This document shows positions 20,011 through 30,205 of a DNA stretch of 30,448 nt, piece after piece. This DNA is from Haplomitrium mnioides (Eukaryota > Marchantiophyta > Haplomitriopsida > Calobryales): the NCBI GenBank assembly GCA_049999725.1, contig JBNGIS010019880.1, positions 1 through 30,448 on the forward strand. The letters run 5' to 3'. The position numbers and the translations under genes were made by a program. Every line of letters begins with the position of its first letter. Within the stretch, counting starts at the first letter, position 1. The notes beneath the pieces are model-generated. The model ran no database searches. It worked only from the letters and a program-made list of their open reading frames with translations, and was not told the origin of the DNA.

Positions 20011-21430
20011 TTCTCTCAACTGCCTTCTATACAATGGGCTATTTTTGATTAACTACCCAACTGTGGCCGTGACTGGACAGTCTCTGTCATCTGCTTGAAT
20101 GTTGTATGGAACAGACTTTATCACCCTTATTGGAGGTGCCACCGCCTACTTGGATTCATGGGGCTCCTACAACACTTGTCACCTCTTGACCTCCTTCAAG
20201 GTCTCTTTGGCTCCATTATTCTCCTCTGCCGCATCTAGTGTGTTAGCTAGTTGGGAATGGGGATAATCAAAACAATTTTCAAATCTGGGTATGTGCATTA
20301 ACTTTTCCATTGCATTGGTAAGTTTTTTGGTCTCAAGCTTCCTAAAACGACAAAGAAGAGATAAGGGAGTAAACACCACAAATGTCATAGAAGCGTCAAG
20401 ACAATGTGTTCCAAGATTCAAATAGAAGCATGCAGAGAGGACCTTGGGAAGGAATTGTAATAAAATGAAAAACATTCTCTTAAAGAGTCTAATCAGCTGG
20501 GAGTAAAGGGCAAAAATGAGCATCAAGGGTCAGCAAGAAATAGTGATAGTGGCTAACGGCATGAGGAAGCAATAGTGACGATGAGATAAATGGCAGTGGA
20601 GGAATCATCAAAGGAGGCAGCGATGGCGGAGAGGTCAGGTGATGGTGGGGACAATTGCGCCGTTTGCTGAAGTAGCAATGGTCGATGCTTCAGAGGAGGG
20701 ACCTACAGCCGGAGAAGAAAACCAAGCAAAAATGGGGGAGTGCATGTGAAAATGGGTGGTTCCACGTTCTCCCTCAGTGTTTTCTTTTTCTTTTATTTTT
20801 TGTCTTCTTTCCTTCTTTGCTGACTTTGCCAGTTCTTTCCTTCCCTCCCTTCTCTCGTTTTCTCTCTCCTTCCTCTTTTCTACCTTGCTTCTTGAACCCT
20901 CTCTTGTGGCTACCTTCTTTTATCCCTCCTTCCTTTCCAGCTCCCTTTTTCCGAGTGCCTTCCTTTCTTTTCCTCCTTCCCTCTCTTTCCCTTGCTTCCT
21001 TATTTCTTCCTCTCATCGTTTCCCACTCTGGTCGTGACTGGGCAGCTGAGCAAGTTCTGCTGGATGCTATAAGGCGCTAATGGCCATGGCTGGGGTCAGC
21101 CCAGATCCTCTTGCCCTTCCTCCTTCTTCTGTAGGTCCTTGAGGGTCTAGGTGGTTGTCTCTTGTGCCTTTGGCTCTTTCAGCACCTCCGCCTCTTTCAA
21201 CACCTCGAGTTGCCTTCGAACATTCTCTTCCTACCGGTGGTAGAAAAACTTGGGATGGTCCCTCATGTAGTTGGAGTCCTAGTCCATTCGTGTGTGGGTC
21301 ACTTGTTCAACCCTCCTGGTTTGCCGGCTGCTGCCTTTCCTTTTCCAGTAGTGGGCTTTCTTCTTCACAGCCCCCCTTGTTGTCACTCTCTAGCAATCCT
21401 CCACGATGGCGCCTCCCAATTGGGCAACTC
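20011..21430 (-). pseudogene. gag-protease spacer of the gypsy element
   Basis: Recognisable only in patches on the minus strand: NVQCVLTEREH.DELPNWEAPS near 21.4 kb, typical of the region after gag zinc knuckles; a Lys/Arg/Glu-rich stretch from a purine tract (20774-21016); and a frame at 20179-20526 with KLTNAMEKLMHIPRFENC. Frequent stops and frame shifts occur. The order and position between gag and protease make this assignment more reliable than the sequence alone. Confidence 0.55.
20768..21030 (+). repeat. ~260-bp polypyrimidine tract
   Basis: Nearly uninterrupted C/T with words such as ttccttccctcccttctctc. It lies in the gag-protease spacer, where its complement encodes Lys, Arg, Glu and Gly codons. 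The plus-strand ORFs across it (20685-21080, 20756-21037) are low-complexity Ser/Leu/Phe translations and not genes. Confidence 0.9.
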
Positions 21431-22550
21431 ATCGACGTGCTCTCACTCCGTGAGGACGCATTGCACGTTGGCGACAGGTCCCTTGGTGACTGTAGCCCTT
21501 GAAGTCAGAGTTTGCCCCTCTGGTTCTGCTCTGCGTAGGATGGGGCATGCTGTCATGAGGTGGCTCTCCTTTTTGCATATGATGCATAATTTGGGTGGAA
21601 TCTCCCCAGCCAGTTTCCTTGGCTCTGGACATCCTATGAAGATGCGCCCGAGCTGGCCAGAGTTCCAGCACACCATGATGCGTGTGTGGTTTCCATGGTC
21701 CCCCATTCCATTCTCTGGCCTTGGTTGGCCCCAGCCACCTTGTTGGCTTTGACCAAACATCATTGGTTAGCCTATCAGGTTGCGCTGGGCACTGGCCACT
21801 TGGTACACGTACTTGAAAGGGTTCCCTTGGGATGAACTCCACCTCCTCCCTAAGGTACTAAGGTGGTTCCTCTCTCACATATTGAATGGCAGGCACCAGT
21901 GTGGGGCACTCATGGCCAACATAGTCGTACTGCCCATAGTGGACACACTACACATGGGCCCGGGTAGTGCTGACCTTTTATCCCTCTGCCTTTAGGGGCA
22001 AAGTTGATGGACAAAGCTTCCAATTTGCAATTGACATCGTCAATGGGATCATGGAGCATCTTTCTCTTGTTGGTTCATCTACTAGTGCCTTGCCCAGCCA
22101 CCTTTGCGCCTTCGTCTGCTTGGGGCTCCAGTCCTTGTGGATCTTTCATTTTATCTTGTTGTGATCCTTCTTTTGCTGGTGCTGGCCCCTACTCCCTTTC
22201 TTTGTCTTGGAGCTCCCTTTGTCTAAACTGGCACTACTCTCCACCTCTAATTCTAATTCTGACATTGTGCCAACGGTGGAATTGTTCTCCCCCTCACTAG
22301 AAGAGGTCTCTGTGTCATAATATACCATGGTTCTCTTCTTGGAGCTTGACACTATCGTCTTGATGTAGGAGCGTGCTTTGTTCACCACCACCTCAAAGGT
22401 TTCCGAGCTACCTTGCCTCACTCAAGCTCCCACCTTTCTTTGCAGCCCAGAAATGAACCAAGAGCAAAGCATGCCATCATCTGGCAGCATGGTGACTCAC
22501 CTTGCTAGCCTTTGAAAGAGCTGCAGAAAATTCTGCAAAGACTTCTTTTA
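21431..22550 (-). pseudogene. gypsy gag, C-terminal part with zinc knuckles
   Basis: Gag forms the virus-like particle and binds element RNA. On the minus strand, the end of the retrotransposon gag domain appears as LPDDGMLCSWFISGLQRKV at ~22.47 kb, followed by VNKARSYIKTI and an acidic spacer (to 22146). In frame 21763-21443 there are two knuckles. The first, CWNSGQLGRIFIGC, has lost its second Cys and its His. The second, CIICKKESHLMTAC (21586-21545), keeps a complete C-x2-C-x4-H-x4-C. Several stops and frame changes occur in between. It is cut at 22550 by solo LTR A; the N-terminal part continues beyond 23546. Confidence 0.82.
22546..22550. repeat. target-site duplication (left) of solo LTR A
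   Basis: tttta before the LTR start tgttggaaat; the same five bases follow the LTR at 23542-23546. Confidence 0.75.
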
Positions 22551-22852
22551 TGTTGGAAATGTATCTCTTGCTGCTGTAAATAGTGACAACTAACTAATGT
22601 TAGTTGAAAAGGCTAGCTAGTGTAGTTAGCTAATAGATATTTTAGAGGGGCTGCAAGGTTCCAGGTCTCCCCCTTAGACGTTTATTCTTAGGACAAAGAG
22701 CAGTTAGCTATAGGCTCAAAATAGGATGTTCGTTGGTATGTCAAAAAGGGGCGCCGCATTCAGGTGATCCCCTTACCAATCACTTCCGATAGTGGCCCCA
22801 CTTATTTATTACGGGGCAACTTGTATGTCAGCAAAAAGCTGACTCCTATTTG

Positions 22853-22860
22853 TATATAAA
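22853..22860 (+). promoter_or_regulatory. TATA box of solo LTR A
   Basis: tatataaa about 300 bp into the LTR, at the expected U3/R position, followed by gaagaggaatcctcttaagg, a local near-palindrome. Confidence 0.6.
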
Positions 22861-23119
22861 GAAGAGGAATCCTCTTAAGGATCATCCTCAGTCATCCAAA
22901 ACTTCTTCGAGTGTCTTTAAGAGCAGATTACGAGCTCATGCTTGAGTTCGTGAGGAGGTATCGAGCAGGTATCAAGCATCAGAGTGTTTAAGAACGTGAG
23001 AAGGAGGCGAATATCTGAGAATCAAAAAACAGCAAATCATTTCCCGTTTTTCGATTTCCCTGCATATTCGCGCGTTTGACGTTTTACGTTTTTGAGCAAG
23101 GCGTTTTCGTCTTCGATGG

Positions 23120-23236
23120 GCGCGTTCCTGCACAAGGGCGACAGGCGACGAGCAAGGTCCTGCGTGAGGGTGACGGGCAAGGTCCTGCGCGAGGGTGATG
23201 GGCGAGGTCCTGCACAAGGGCGATGGGCGTTTCCTG
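23120..23236 (+). repeat. ~24-25-bp GC-rich tandem array inside LTR A
   Basis: tcctgc followed by (g/a)ca(a/g)gggcgatgggc-like sequence recurs at about 23126, 23159, 23183, 23208 and 23232. Similar words (tcctgcgacc, cgcgatctg) continue less regularly to about 23430. Confidence 0.75.
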
Positions 23237-23546
23237 CAAAAAATCGCGTTTAGCCTAAAACGTGATTTTTCTCCCACCCATTTTCTGTTTGATTAAACTT
23301 GTCTCGCGAATCTGCTTCATGCTATATTGCGACGCAGGTCCTGGGGTTTATTTCGAAGCAGACCTTTTGAGGATCGCGAGCCTGCTGCTGCTGCATCGCG
23401 ATCTGTTCTCCTGCGACCTGTGAGCTGTTTTCTTGCCACATTCGATCTCAGCAGACTCCTTCCAAGTATTTTTGATAAGTGCTATCTCTCTCGACAAGCT
23501 TCCTCAACTCTGAAGTGGAATTTCGAGTTTACTTTCTAACATTTTA

Positions 23547-24136
23547 TATCATCTCTATTTGCCCAATCCTGATGAAGGCCTCATGATTGCCCCCCATCTT
23601 CTTGAACTCTACCAAGAATAGAGGTTTGAATAGTTGTCAATTCTTCTTGTTGACTTCAGACAAGCCTTGCTTCCCCCCTCAACACACCAGGCAAGATGGT
23701 GGTCAAAATAACCCCCTCCCCATTTGCTTGCGTTGTGCCCTCAAACTCTACAGTCCAATCAAATGCGTCCTCCCTGGTTGTTCCTCGAAAGGGGAGGTAA
23801 GGGCATCGAGCCCGTTGGGATGCATGACCATTCATGGTTTGGGGCAGTTTAAGCCTTGTAATTCTATCTAGAGATCGGCAATCTCCACTATGGAGCAAAT
23901 ATCTTTGACACAAAGTGATTGATAGGGCACAACTGCTCCCCAACGTTGTGGTGCTGACCCATTGTCCCTGAACAAGACCTAGCATTGCATGGCGGCTTCC
24001 TCTGCCAATTGGCAAGAGAATCCCTTCGTGGTCGCTAAAAATTTATGTCAGCCTGTTCCTTGTGGGTTAAGTCAATCAAATCCCCAAGTACCTCTTTCCA
24101 GGTCTGATTAAGTAGTATATTGGGATTCTTTGCCAT
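23547..24136 (-). pseudogene. gypsy gag, N-terminal part
   Basis: The minus-strand ATG at 24136-24134 opens with MAKNPNILLNQTWKEVLGDL and meets a TAG after about 33 codons near 24.04 kb. Further down, frame 24015-23656 contains LPFRGTTREDAFDWTVEFEG followed by LPGVLRGEARLV, the start of the conserved retrotransposon gag domain (F.G...A..W...FE). The ATG lies about 70 bp inside the proposed 5' LTR end, as expected. It continues, after the LTR A insertion, into 22550-21431. It is broken by stops and by the insertion. Confidence 0.75.
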
Positions 24137-24207
24137 GGAAGAGACCGAATCAGAGCCATATTCACTCGAAGGCCCTCTGTTATGGCCGACTCGCTGCTGA
24201 TCAGTAA

Positions 24208-25467
24208 TGGACTACACTTGATTGCAATTTTATCGTAGGTATCCTATGGGATTAAAACCATACAGTTCTGTTACTCACTATTGCTCACTCTACACTCATG
24301 GACTCACTTGAGAACTCACAAGCCTACCACTGCTACTATTCTAACCCAACAAAAACAAAGGCAAGTATGCCACCTTACTCTAGATTATGCCCCTTCCTTC
24401 CAACCTTATGAGCCTCCTCTCCACTAGGGATATCTGTGTCGTTGATGCCTGGCCTGATCTCCCAAGCGCCACCACTTGAAATCAAGCACACACCCAGTAT
24501 TTGATAGATTTCACCTCCTTCATCCAGAGGGCTATGCTTTTTTACTCCTTAACTAGGGAGATGGCGCTCTCCGCCACTTATCACCTACTCCACCCTTGTC
24601 GCCCCTTGTGTTGCGCACTTCTCTTTGAAGGAATGGCCGCCTTATAGGCTGGCTTGCAGCAAACAACAAACTAATACTTACTTGCACTCCAACCTTGCAC
24701 CACCAATTGGATGTTGTGCTCACACTGACCTAACCCTCTATGGCAAGAGGGGGGATTTTCCCACTGTTCGGTGCAGATTCAATCACACTCCAAGTCTGTG
24801 GATTGCCTTGATCTAGGAGCACCCTACCCTTGTTGGCATGTGGACTCATAGAACTAAAGAACTGCAGCTAGCATCACAAGTCTCCCTATTGCATGGGTTA
24901 GTACACCTCCAATGGAGCCTCTTGTTCACAGTGAGTCCACTTCACCGATCTAGGTCCCCTCCTCTGATGCAGCCCACACTAACTCTTGAATGCCTACCTC
25001 AACCCCTTGAGCTCTTGCTCCTCTCCTCAACTTCTCAAACTAGTGTTTATAATCCCCTTGCAATGAGCTCTCTTTCTACCTATACATCTTTGCCTCCAGT
25101 GGCAAAACTCATGCGTCAGCAGGTAGATAACACAAGCACAGCCAATTTGGCTCCCTTTTAATTTCTCTGTCTCCCAGCTAGCCTCCTTTGCCAATTCCAG
25201 CAAGGTCTTCAAAAAAATCCTCCATTCGTGATTGCAAATTTTTGGCAAGGGAATTGAATTCCAGCCCCTTTAGCCGCACTTTCAATGTGCCCCCCAATCA
25301 GTTGATTCCCACCTGAAACATTCCCTTTACCAGGGCTCCTTGTCATCTGCATAGCTCTATAGCATGGTGACAAGTCCCTTTGTTGTGTTGCCACCTCCTC
25401 ACTCTCCTTCGTTAAGTTTCTCTTCAAAGTGGTTCTTCTCTAACTCTCCTATAACTCACTAAGTCCG
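24208..25467 (-). mobile_element. 5' LTR of the gypsy element (ends approximate)
   Basis: It sits directly upstream of the gag start on the minus strand. Its region at 24500-24560 (gatagatttcacctccttca, then gctatgcttttttactcc) corresponds to 11395-11440 of LTR D and 18885-18925 of LTR B. 24260-24310 resembles 18310-18350. Near 25450-25467, actcactaagtccgctacct resembles the start of the 3' LTR. The low end at 24208 (minus ...gtagtcca followed by a weak initiator-Met-like ttactgatcagc) is inferred. The frames within (24625-24816, 24838-25161 and others) match no family. Confidence 0.45.
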
Positions 25468-25765
25468 CTACCTCCTTGGTTCACTTCCATTCTTCAATTT
25501 ATTGAGTTCAAAAGGCACAACCAACTTACAACATTCTGATGCATTAGTGTTGTTGGCCCCTTGGAGGTTTTTCTTGCACTTGTATGTTTCATGTTTTTGT
25601 TTAAGGTTTTCTTTCTTCTTTAGGTGGGTGCGATTCTTGCAAGATGTTGGTGCGGTTCATGGTTGCATTGTCTGATTCCTCTTGTGCGTGTTGGTATGGC
25701 CTTTCTCTAGCTCTTGCCTTGCGTTTCGATGGCCATGGGTTTAAGTGACCTTGATTGAAGAAGCA
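25468..25765. other. unassigned, between LTRs
   Basis: No gene seen. It contains several short tgttggtgcggttcatgg-like words but no regular repeat. It presumably lies outside the gypsy element and is the insertion target of solo LTR C. Confidence 0.35.
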
Positions 25766-25770
25766 GGACA
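25766..25770. repeat. target-site duplication (left) of solo LTR C
   Basis: ggaca before tgttgtgaat; the same ggaca follows the LTR at 26848-26852. Confidence 0.75.
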
Positions 25771-25929
25771 TGTTGTGAATATCAAATCGAGTTGATATTC
25801 TACAGCAGCAAAAATCCACTTAAGATGAGAATCACAAGAAAAAGGAAGTAAAAACGTCAGCTCCAAAGAAGAGGTTGTGCGACAGCAGATTTGCGAAGGC
25901 CTTTCTCTCTCCCAGTCAGCAGGTTCGCA

Positions 25930-26200
25930 CGAAACACAGCTCGACTTCCAGACAAGAAACGCAGGTCGACTTGCAGACATGAAAACGCAGGTCGCAGAGC
26001 GAAACGCAATCTCCTTCTGGGCTAGAACGCGACCTCCTTCCAGAGCTTAAAACGCGACCTCCTTACGAGCGCAACCTCCTGCCATGCATGAACACGAGCT
26101 CCTTCACGAGATGAAAACGTGAGCTCCTCCTGATGCGAACGTGACCTCTCCTTCCATACAAAATCGCACCTTCCAGACACGAACGCTGGCTCTTCAAGGT
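25930..26200 (-). repeat. ~30-bp array of ggaggtcgcgtt-like units in LTR C
   Basis: On the plus strand, aacgcaggtcg, aacgcgacctcctt, cgcaacctcctg and aacgtgacctctcc recur at irregular 25-35-bp spacing. Position within the LTR matches the array in solo LTR A, although the unit sequence differs. The minus-strand frame 26022-26210 is translated repeat. Confidence 0.7.
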
Positions 26201-26406
26201 CAAATTGCAAAGTGTTGCGATTTGTGTCCTATGCACGAACAAGCAGCGAACTCCTCCCAGGCTTGATCGCAGCTACTTACTATGCACGAAACACACAGCC
26301 TAGGCACTCGCGACTCCACCTTTGAGGAAGAAAAACAACTCACCTGCCAGACGCGATTCTTCCTTCGAATGCACAAAATGCACAAAAATGGGTTACAAGA
26401 AATGTG

Positions 26407-26506
26407 NNNNNNNNNNNNNNNNNNNNNNNNNNNNNNNNNNNNNNNNNNNNNNNNNNNNNNNNNNNNNNNNNNNNNNNNNNNNNNNNNNNNNNNNNNNNNN
26501 NNNNNN
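26407..26506. other. assembly gap, 100 N
   Basis: Exactly 100 unknown bases, a conventional placeholder for a gap of unknown size, inside solo LTR C. Open frames crossing it are not real. Confidence 0.99.
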
Positions 26507-26638
26507 TCAGTGCAGGTGAAGCAGATTTTTCCACGAGAGCTGCACATTCAATTTCACCTACACTCCTATGACTTTTCTGTGTTCTAACTTTTGCAAGGGA
26601 CAAGAATCATTAATGGTCCCTCAGGAGAGTCCTGGTGC

Positions 26639-26650
26639 TGACACGTGTCA
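26639..26650. promoter_or_regulatory. G-box/ABRE-like 12-bp palindrome in the LTR C U3
   Basis: tgacacgtgtca is a perfect palindrome around CACGTG, the plant bZIP/bHLH G-box, with the flanks of an abscisic-acid response element. It lies about 200 bp from the LTR start on its U3 side, a place where a regulatory site would act. Function is inferred only. Confidence 0.5.
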
Positions 26651-26852
26651 TTACCAGGTGCCTCCACATGGCACTATCCCTAACATAACCATTCCCTAAA
26701 GTGCCTCTAAACTAGCTAGAATCCTAAACTAGCTAAACCAAAAACATTTACAGGGACACACTTCACCAAGGAAGTGTGTTGCAGGAATTCGTGAGCAGGA
26801 TCAGGCAATTCCTCAGCAGCAAATTGTGAAGCTGCCAATTTCCAACAGGACA

Positions 26853-27912
26853 CCCTTCACTAAGTTGAATGGCAATTTAGTGTCCTTTGTCATTGCTTAC
26901 AAGGGGTTCAGGGCTTATGTAGCACACCACTCGGAGTATTTGGAATCCATTTTCACCAATTCCTTATCGAACCCATAGGGAGTAAGGCATTTTTGTGTTG
27001 TCTTTATGATTTCCTCCATCTTTCAGTTTTTATAGGAGAACTAAACCAAAACCCTCCTAGATCTGTCCTTCCTGAACCTGATCCGGATTGCTTTACCTTT
27101 TCTCCATCCCTACTCAGCTCTACAACGACCAACAGGCTCTTGCCTGCTACTTGCTGCTGCTTACTATCCCTAGAACTTAATGTAGCATGCTTACAACATC
27201 CAAACTACTTTATAACATGTGGCAGCCAACAGTCTTAAAGTTCAGGGAAAGGAATGCTTCCACACATAGATTAGCATACAAAATCTATGCATAGCTTTCT
27301 CTTTTCCTTCACACTATTTGCTTCTACACACTCTCAGATTAATTCTCAAAGGATTCAGTAAACAAAGGAACAATTAAAACGTTATAAGAAGTACATCCAA
27401 GTACTCCCCTAGCATGCTCTTCCTAGCACTCGTTTTGCTTTATTCACTATTGATCACTGCAGAGCTTGCTGGTTCATCATCCACATTCACATTCCAACTC
27501 TGTCACAAAAAAACCTTCAAATTCAGCTGCCACTTACATCCAAAAACAGGGGGCTCTTCAAAGAAAAGATGGAAACTTTATAAATGAAGAGAATAAGAAA
27601 ATATACACTAAGTTCATCCCCGAGGAAATAAGACCAACATACTAGACTTATACCTCCTTGCAACTAATCATGCCTAACAAACTATACTAACAAGCTAACA
27701 AACCAACTATCAGTTGATTTTTACCTGACTATTCTACACTGCCAGTAATTAAAACTAACTCTAGACCTACTTCTGACACTAACCTATCTAATCTTATATC
27801 TAACTACACTAACTATCTAGCATGTTATAGGTAATCTATTTTACCATTCGCTCTTGAAAACCCACGCCCCCTCTGTTTCTTGATGTAGCACATAGCTCCT
27901 TGGTTCAGAAAA
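26853..27912. other. unassigned intergenic sequence
   Basis: About 1 kb with no gene I can support. The plus-strand frame 26993-27238 has no known motif. 27600-27840 is AT-rich with many ctaac/actaact words but no clear period. Confidence 0.4.
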
Positions 27913-28074
27913 TGTATATTCCATTGTCTTCAATCTGTCTTCATAGTCCAAGAACAACATTAGCTCTTATCTCCCCTTGTAACTAGAATTGTGACTCACA
28001 ATCATCCTTATAGTGAAATTCAAAGTGTTCATTAAGTCACAAATCTTCTCTTTGAACTTTCCAAATAACCTCCT

Positions 28075-28990
28075 CTTCCACTTCGAACTTTCACTAAGTA
28101 GACCTTTTAAAACTTTCAAAAGGACCCTTTGATTTGCTTTGAACTTTCATGAAAGTGCACCTCCAACCTCCGAACTGCCCATTTCAAACTTTCAAGAACG
28201 GCCGGTGATCTGCTTCAAACTTTTGCCACAATGCTCTCCTGATTTGTTTCAAACTTTCAAGAGACACTTCTGCAGCTCGAACTTTCAAAATTGCTGCCTC
28301 CTTTTGATCTGTTTTGAATCTGCAACAAGTTGCCCTTTCAACCGGTTCAATCTTCACCTCCAATGCCATCCGATTTGGAATTTTAAGAATGTCTCTGCTT
28401 GCTCACTCAAACTTTCAGAAAGAGGCCTGCTCGATCACCTCAAATCTCCAATAAATTGTCGTTTCGTCTGACTATTCACTGCTACTGGCTCATCTGGATT
28501 TTGATTACTTACCCTCTTCAATTACAAAGGCTGCTCTCCAGTTAGCTTTGCATGATGCTTGTTGACCTTTGAATGCCTCTGCCTTCTGATTTTGACTGAC
28601 GCCTTTCAATTTTGAGTGCTTCTCTCCACTTGATTTCAGATTTCCAGAAAACTGCCTCATTCATTTTGTCTTCATCAGTTCTCCTAATCTTCAATTCCAC
28701 CTTCAATTCCTTCGAGCCACATGTAATCAATTTGAATTTTTGCCAACATGCTTCCCCTGGACTGTATTGAACTTTTGGCAACGAATCTTCCTTTTTCGAA
28801 CTTTCTGCAGCCAACCTCGATCTGTTCAAACTTTCAGTAATCGACATTTGGGCAATTCGAACTTCAGAACGGAGACCACCTTTCGATCTACTGCCAATTT
28901 CAGCAATCGACGTCGATCGATTCAAAAATTCAGCACAAACCTTCCAACAATTTGCCTCCGACTTGTTTTGGTTCGATCTTCATGACTGCT
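28075..28990 (-). repeat. degenerate ~32-bp array, ttcgaactttca units
   Basis: On the plus strand, (t/c)t(c/t)(g/a)aactttc(a) recurs at about 28081, 28108, 28139, 28185, 28214, 28247, 28278, 28405, 28795 and 28825, often preceded by gatctg or gatttg. Spacing is mostly 27-33 bp with decayed copies between. The plus-strand frame 28139-28471 and minus-strand frame 28542-28925 are translations of this repeat. Confidence 0.7.
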
Positions 28991-29234
28991 TGCTCCTCTG
29001 GATTTTGATCACTTCTCCTGAATGCTTTTCACAAACTGCTTGCTGCTCGATTTGATCTTCATCTCTCTTAGTCTCTCAATGAAATGAACAACCCAGTTCC
29101 CATACACAAGTTTAACTGCCATGAAACTAGAAGCTCAAGAGATCACTGGACTCCACAATCGCCTTTTGCTCGCAAAAATGTTCCTGAGAATTGGATATGC
29201 TTCCTCTCTTGCTTTGCTTCTCACGTCACATTGA

Positions 29235-29530
29235 ATTTGAACATTGTTCCTCATTGTTGGGCGATCAGCGGATTAATCACTGGAACACAAAAATGCAACC
29301 CTTAGCACTAGCATGACCTTTTGCATTGGCCCATTGATTCCACAGATTTGTGGGTCCAAAATGCCCATAATACTAACCTTTGCCACAATCTTCATTCGAA
29401 CCCATTGAATGATATCAACTCCGTCACCGAAACTAGTCTCGATGGGTGTTTTTTCAATGAGAAGCTCCATTAGCACCACCCCAAAGCTGTAAATATCACT
29501 CTTCTCATTTACCCATGTATGCATACTCTA
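29235..29530 (-). pseudogene. LRR receptor-like kinase fragment (C-terminal kinase lobe)
   Basis: The minus-strand frame 29524-29273 reads VNEKSDIYSFGVVLMELLIE, then TPIETSFGDGVDIIQWVRMKI, ILDPQICG, and MQKVMLVLRVAFLCSSD. This is kinase subdomains IX-X of plant leucine-rich-repeat receptor kinases of the PXY/CLV1-like (subfamily XI) type, which signal from peptide receptors at the plasma membrane. Upstream, EYAY of the usual PEYAYT appears in a different frame (29528-29517), implying a small net deletion. A TAA at 29275-29273 falls inside the usual DSPADRPTM motif, and SADRPTM continues in frame after it. No other kinase subdomain, LRR or transmembrane segment is present nearby. It is a truncated pseudogene. 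Confidence 0.88.
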
Positions 29531-30124
29531 GTCACTTGCAGAATGATGATTTTCTGGGCAGATGTCGAATGATCCTCTTTCGATTTCAATTGTTGTTGCT
29601 CCAGAAATTTCCAAATTCTGAATCTTTTGGCGACTTTCAATGCTGCCCTCTCTTCCGATCCGAATCGCTTCCTTCTAAATTCTTCTCCCCTGATCTGCCA
29701 AACAATTGAGCTCACACTAACACAAGTAAGGACTAATTATTAACAACAAATCAAATTTTCCACGATTGGATTTATGAGACAGGGTCGATCAGATTCAAGA
29801 GGCGACGGAGATCAATCACCCCCTGCTCATCGCTTGCCAACTCTACTTTTTGTCCCATAAGAACTAGCTTGTGAGCTTGAACGTGTATATAACAAATTCT
29901 CACTCTCTCTTATTCGAACAACATCCCCTTATGGGGTATAAGGCTACCACATATACCTTACTTTTGCCCATGGATGGACCTAGTCCAGGACCCCTCCTTG
30001 AAAACTTTTGACAACTCATAGGGGATGTTGTCCTCCAAGCACTCAAGTGAGATAATAGAACTAGATAATAGGGGCTTGGCTTGGCTCATGACAAATAAGA
30101 TTAGTTTTTATTACCTTATTTTAA

Positions 30125-30205
30125 TCCTTCTGGGCTCCATGGTAAAATGAAATGAAAAATAATAAACAATAATAATAAGAAAATAAAAATAAAAAGAATT
30201 CTTCA
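30125..30205. repeat. A/T-rich low-complexity tract
   Basis: aaataataaacaataataat and aaaataaaaataaaaag form a simple A-rich, partly AAT-repeat stretch, just inside the start of the proposed third LTR. No coding content. Confidence 0.75.

Larger units (their letters stand above)
22551..23541 (+). mobile_element. solo LTR A (991 bp), nested in gag
   Basis: Starts tgttggaaat and ends ctttctaaca (terminal inverted repeat 8 of 9) with the duplication tttta on both sides. It splits the gag domain: gag sequence resumes on each side, on the opposite strand. The plus-strand promoter is visible as tatataaa at 22853-22860, about 300 bp from the start, leaving a long transcribed part that contains the GC-rich array at 23120-23236. 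It has no genes. The TGTTGG...AACA ends differ from those of the host gypsy LTRs, so it belongs to another family, possibly Ty1/copia. The minus-strand frame 22972-23277 is translated repeat, not a gene. Confidence 0.85.
25771..26847 (-). mobile_element. solo LTR C (~1.08 kb with gap), minus-oriented
   Basis: Read on the minus strand it starts tgttggaaat, identical to the first ten bases of solo LTR A, and ends gatattcacaaca. The duplication ggaca flanks it. Like LTR A it carries agctag-rich sequence near the start (26710-26735) and an internal GC-rich array (25930-26200). It has no genes. A 100-base N run interrupts it, so the length is provisional; a TATA box could lie in the gap. Its orientation is opposite to LTR A. 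Confidence 0.82.

Noticed and set aside
20685-21080. Ser/Leu/Phe-rich plus-strand frame as a secreted protein
   Set aside because: It is low-complexity translation of a polypyrimidine tract inside a retrotransposon on the other strand.
26200-26603. Open frames across the 100-N gap
   Set aside because: They depend on unknown bases, and the flanks are LTR sequence with tandem repeats.
29509-29715. Minus-strand 68-residue frame upstream of the kinase piece as its missing N-terminal part
   Set aside because: It has no kinase motif and overlaps the kinase fragment in another frame.
28327-29722. Alternative LTR bounded by caagt duplications (caagt|tgccc ... ctaaca|caagt)
   Set aside because: The start lacks the TGTT end seen in the proven LTRs, and the boundary falls in the middle of the 32-bp array; a chance match is likely.
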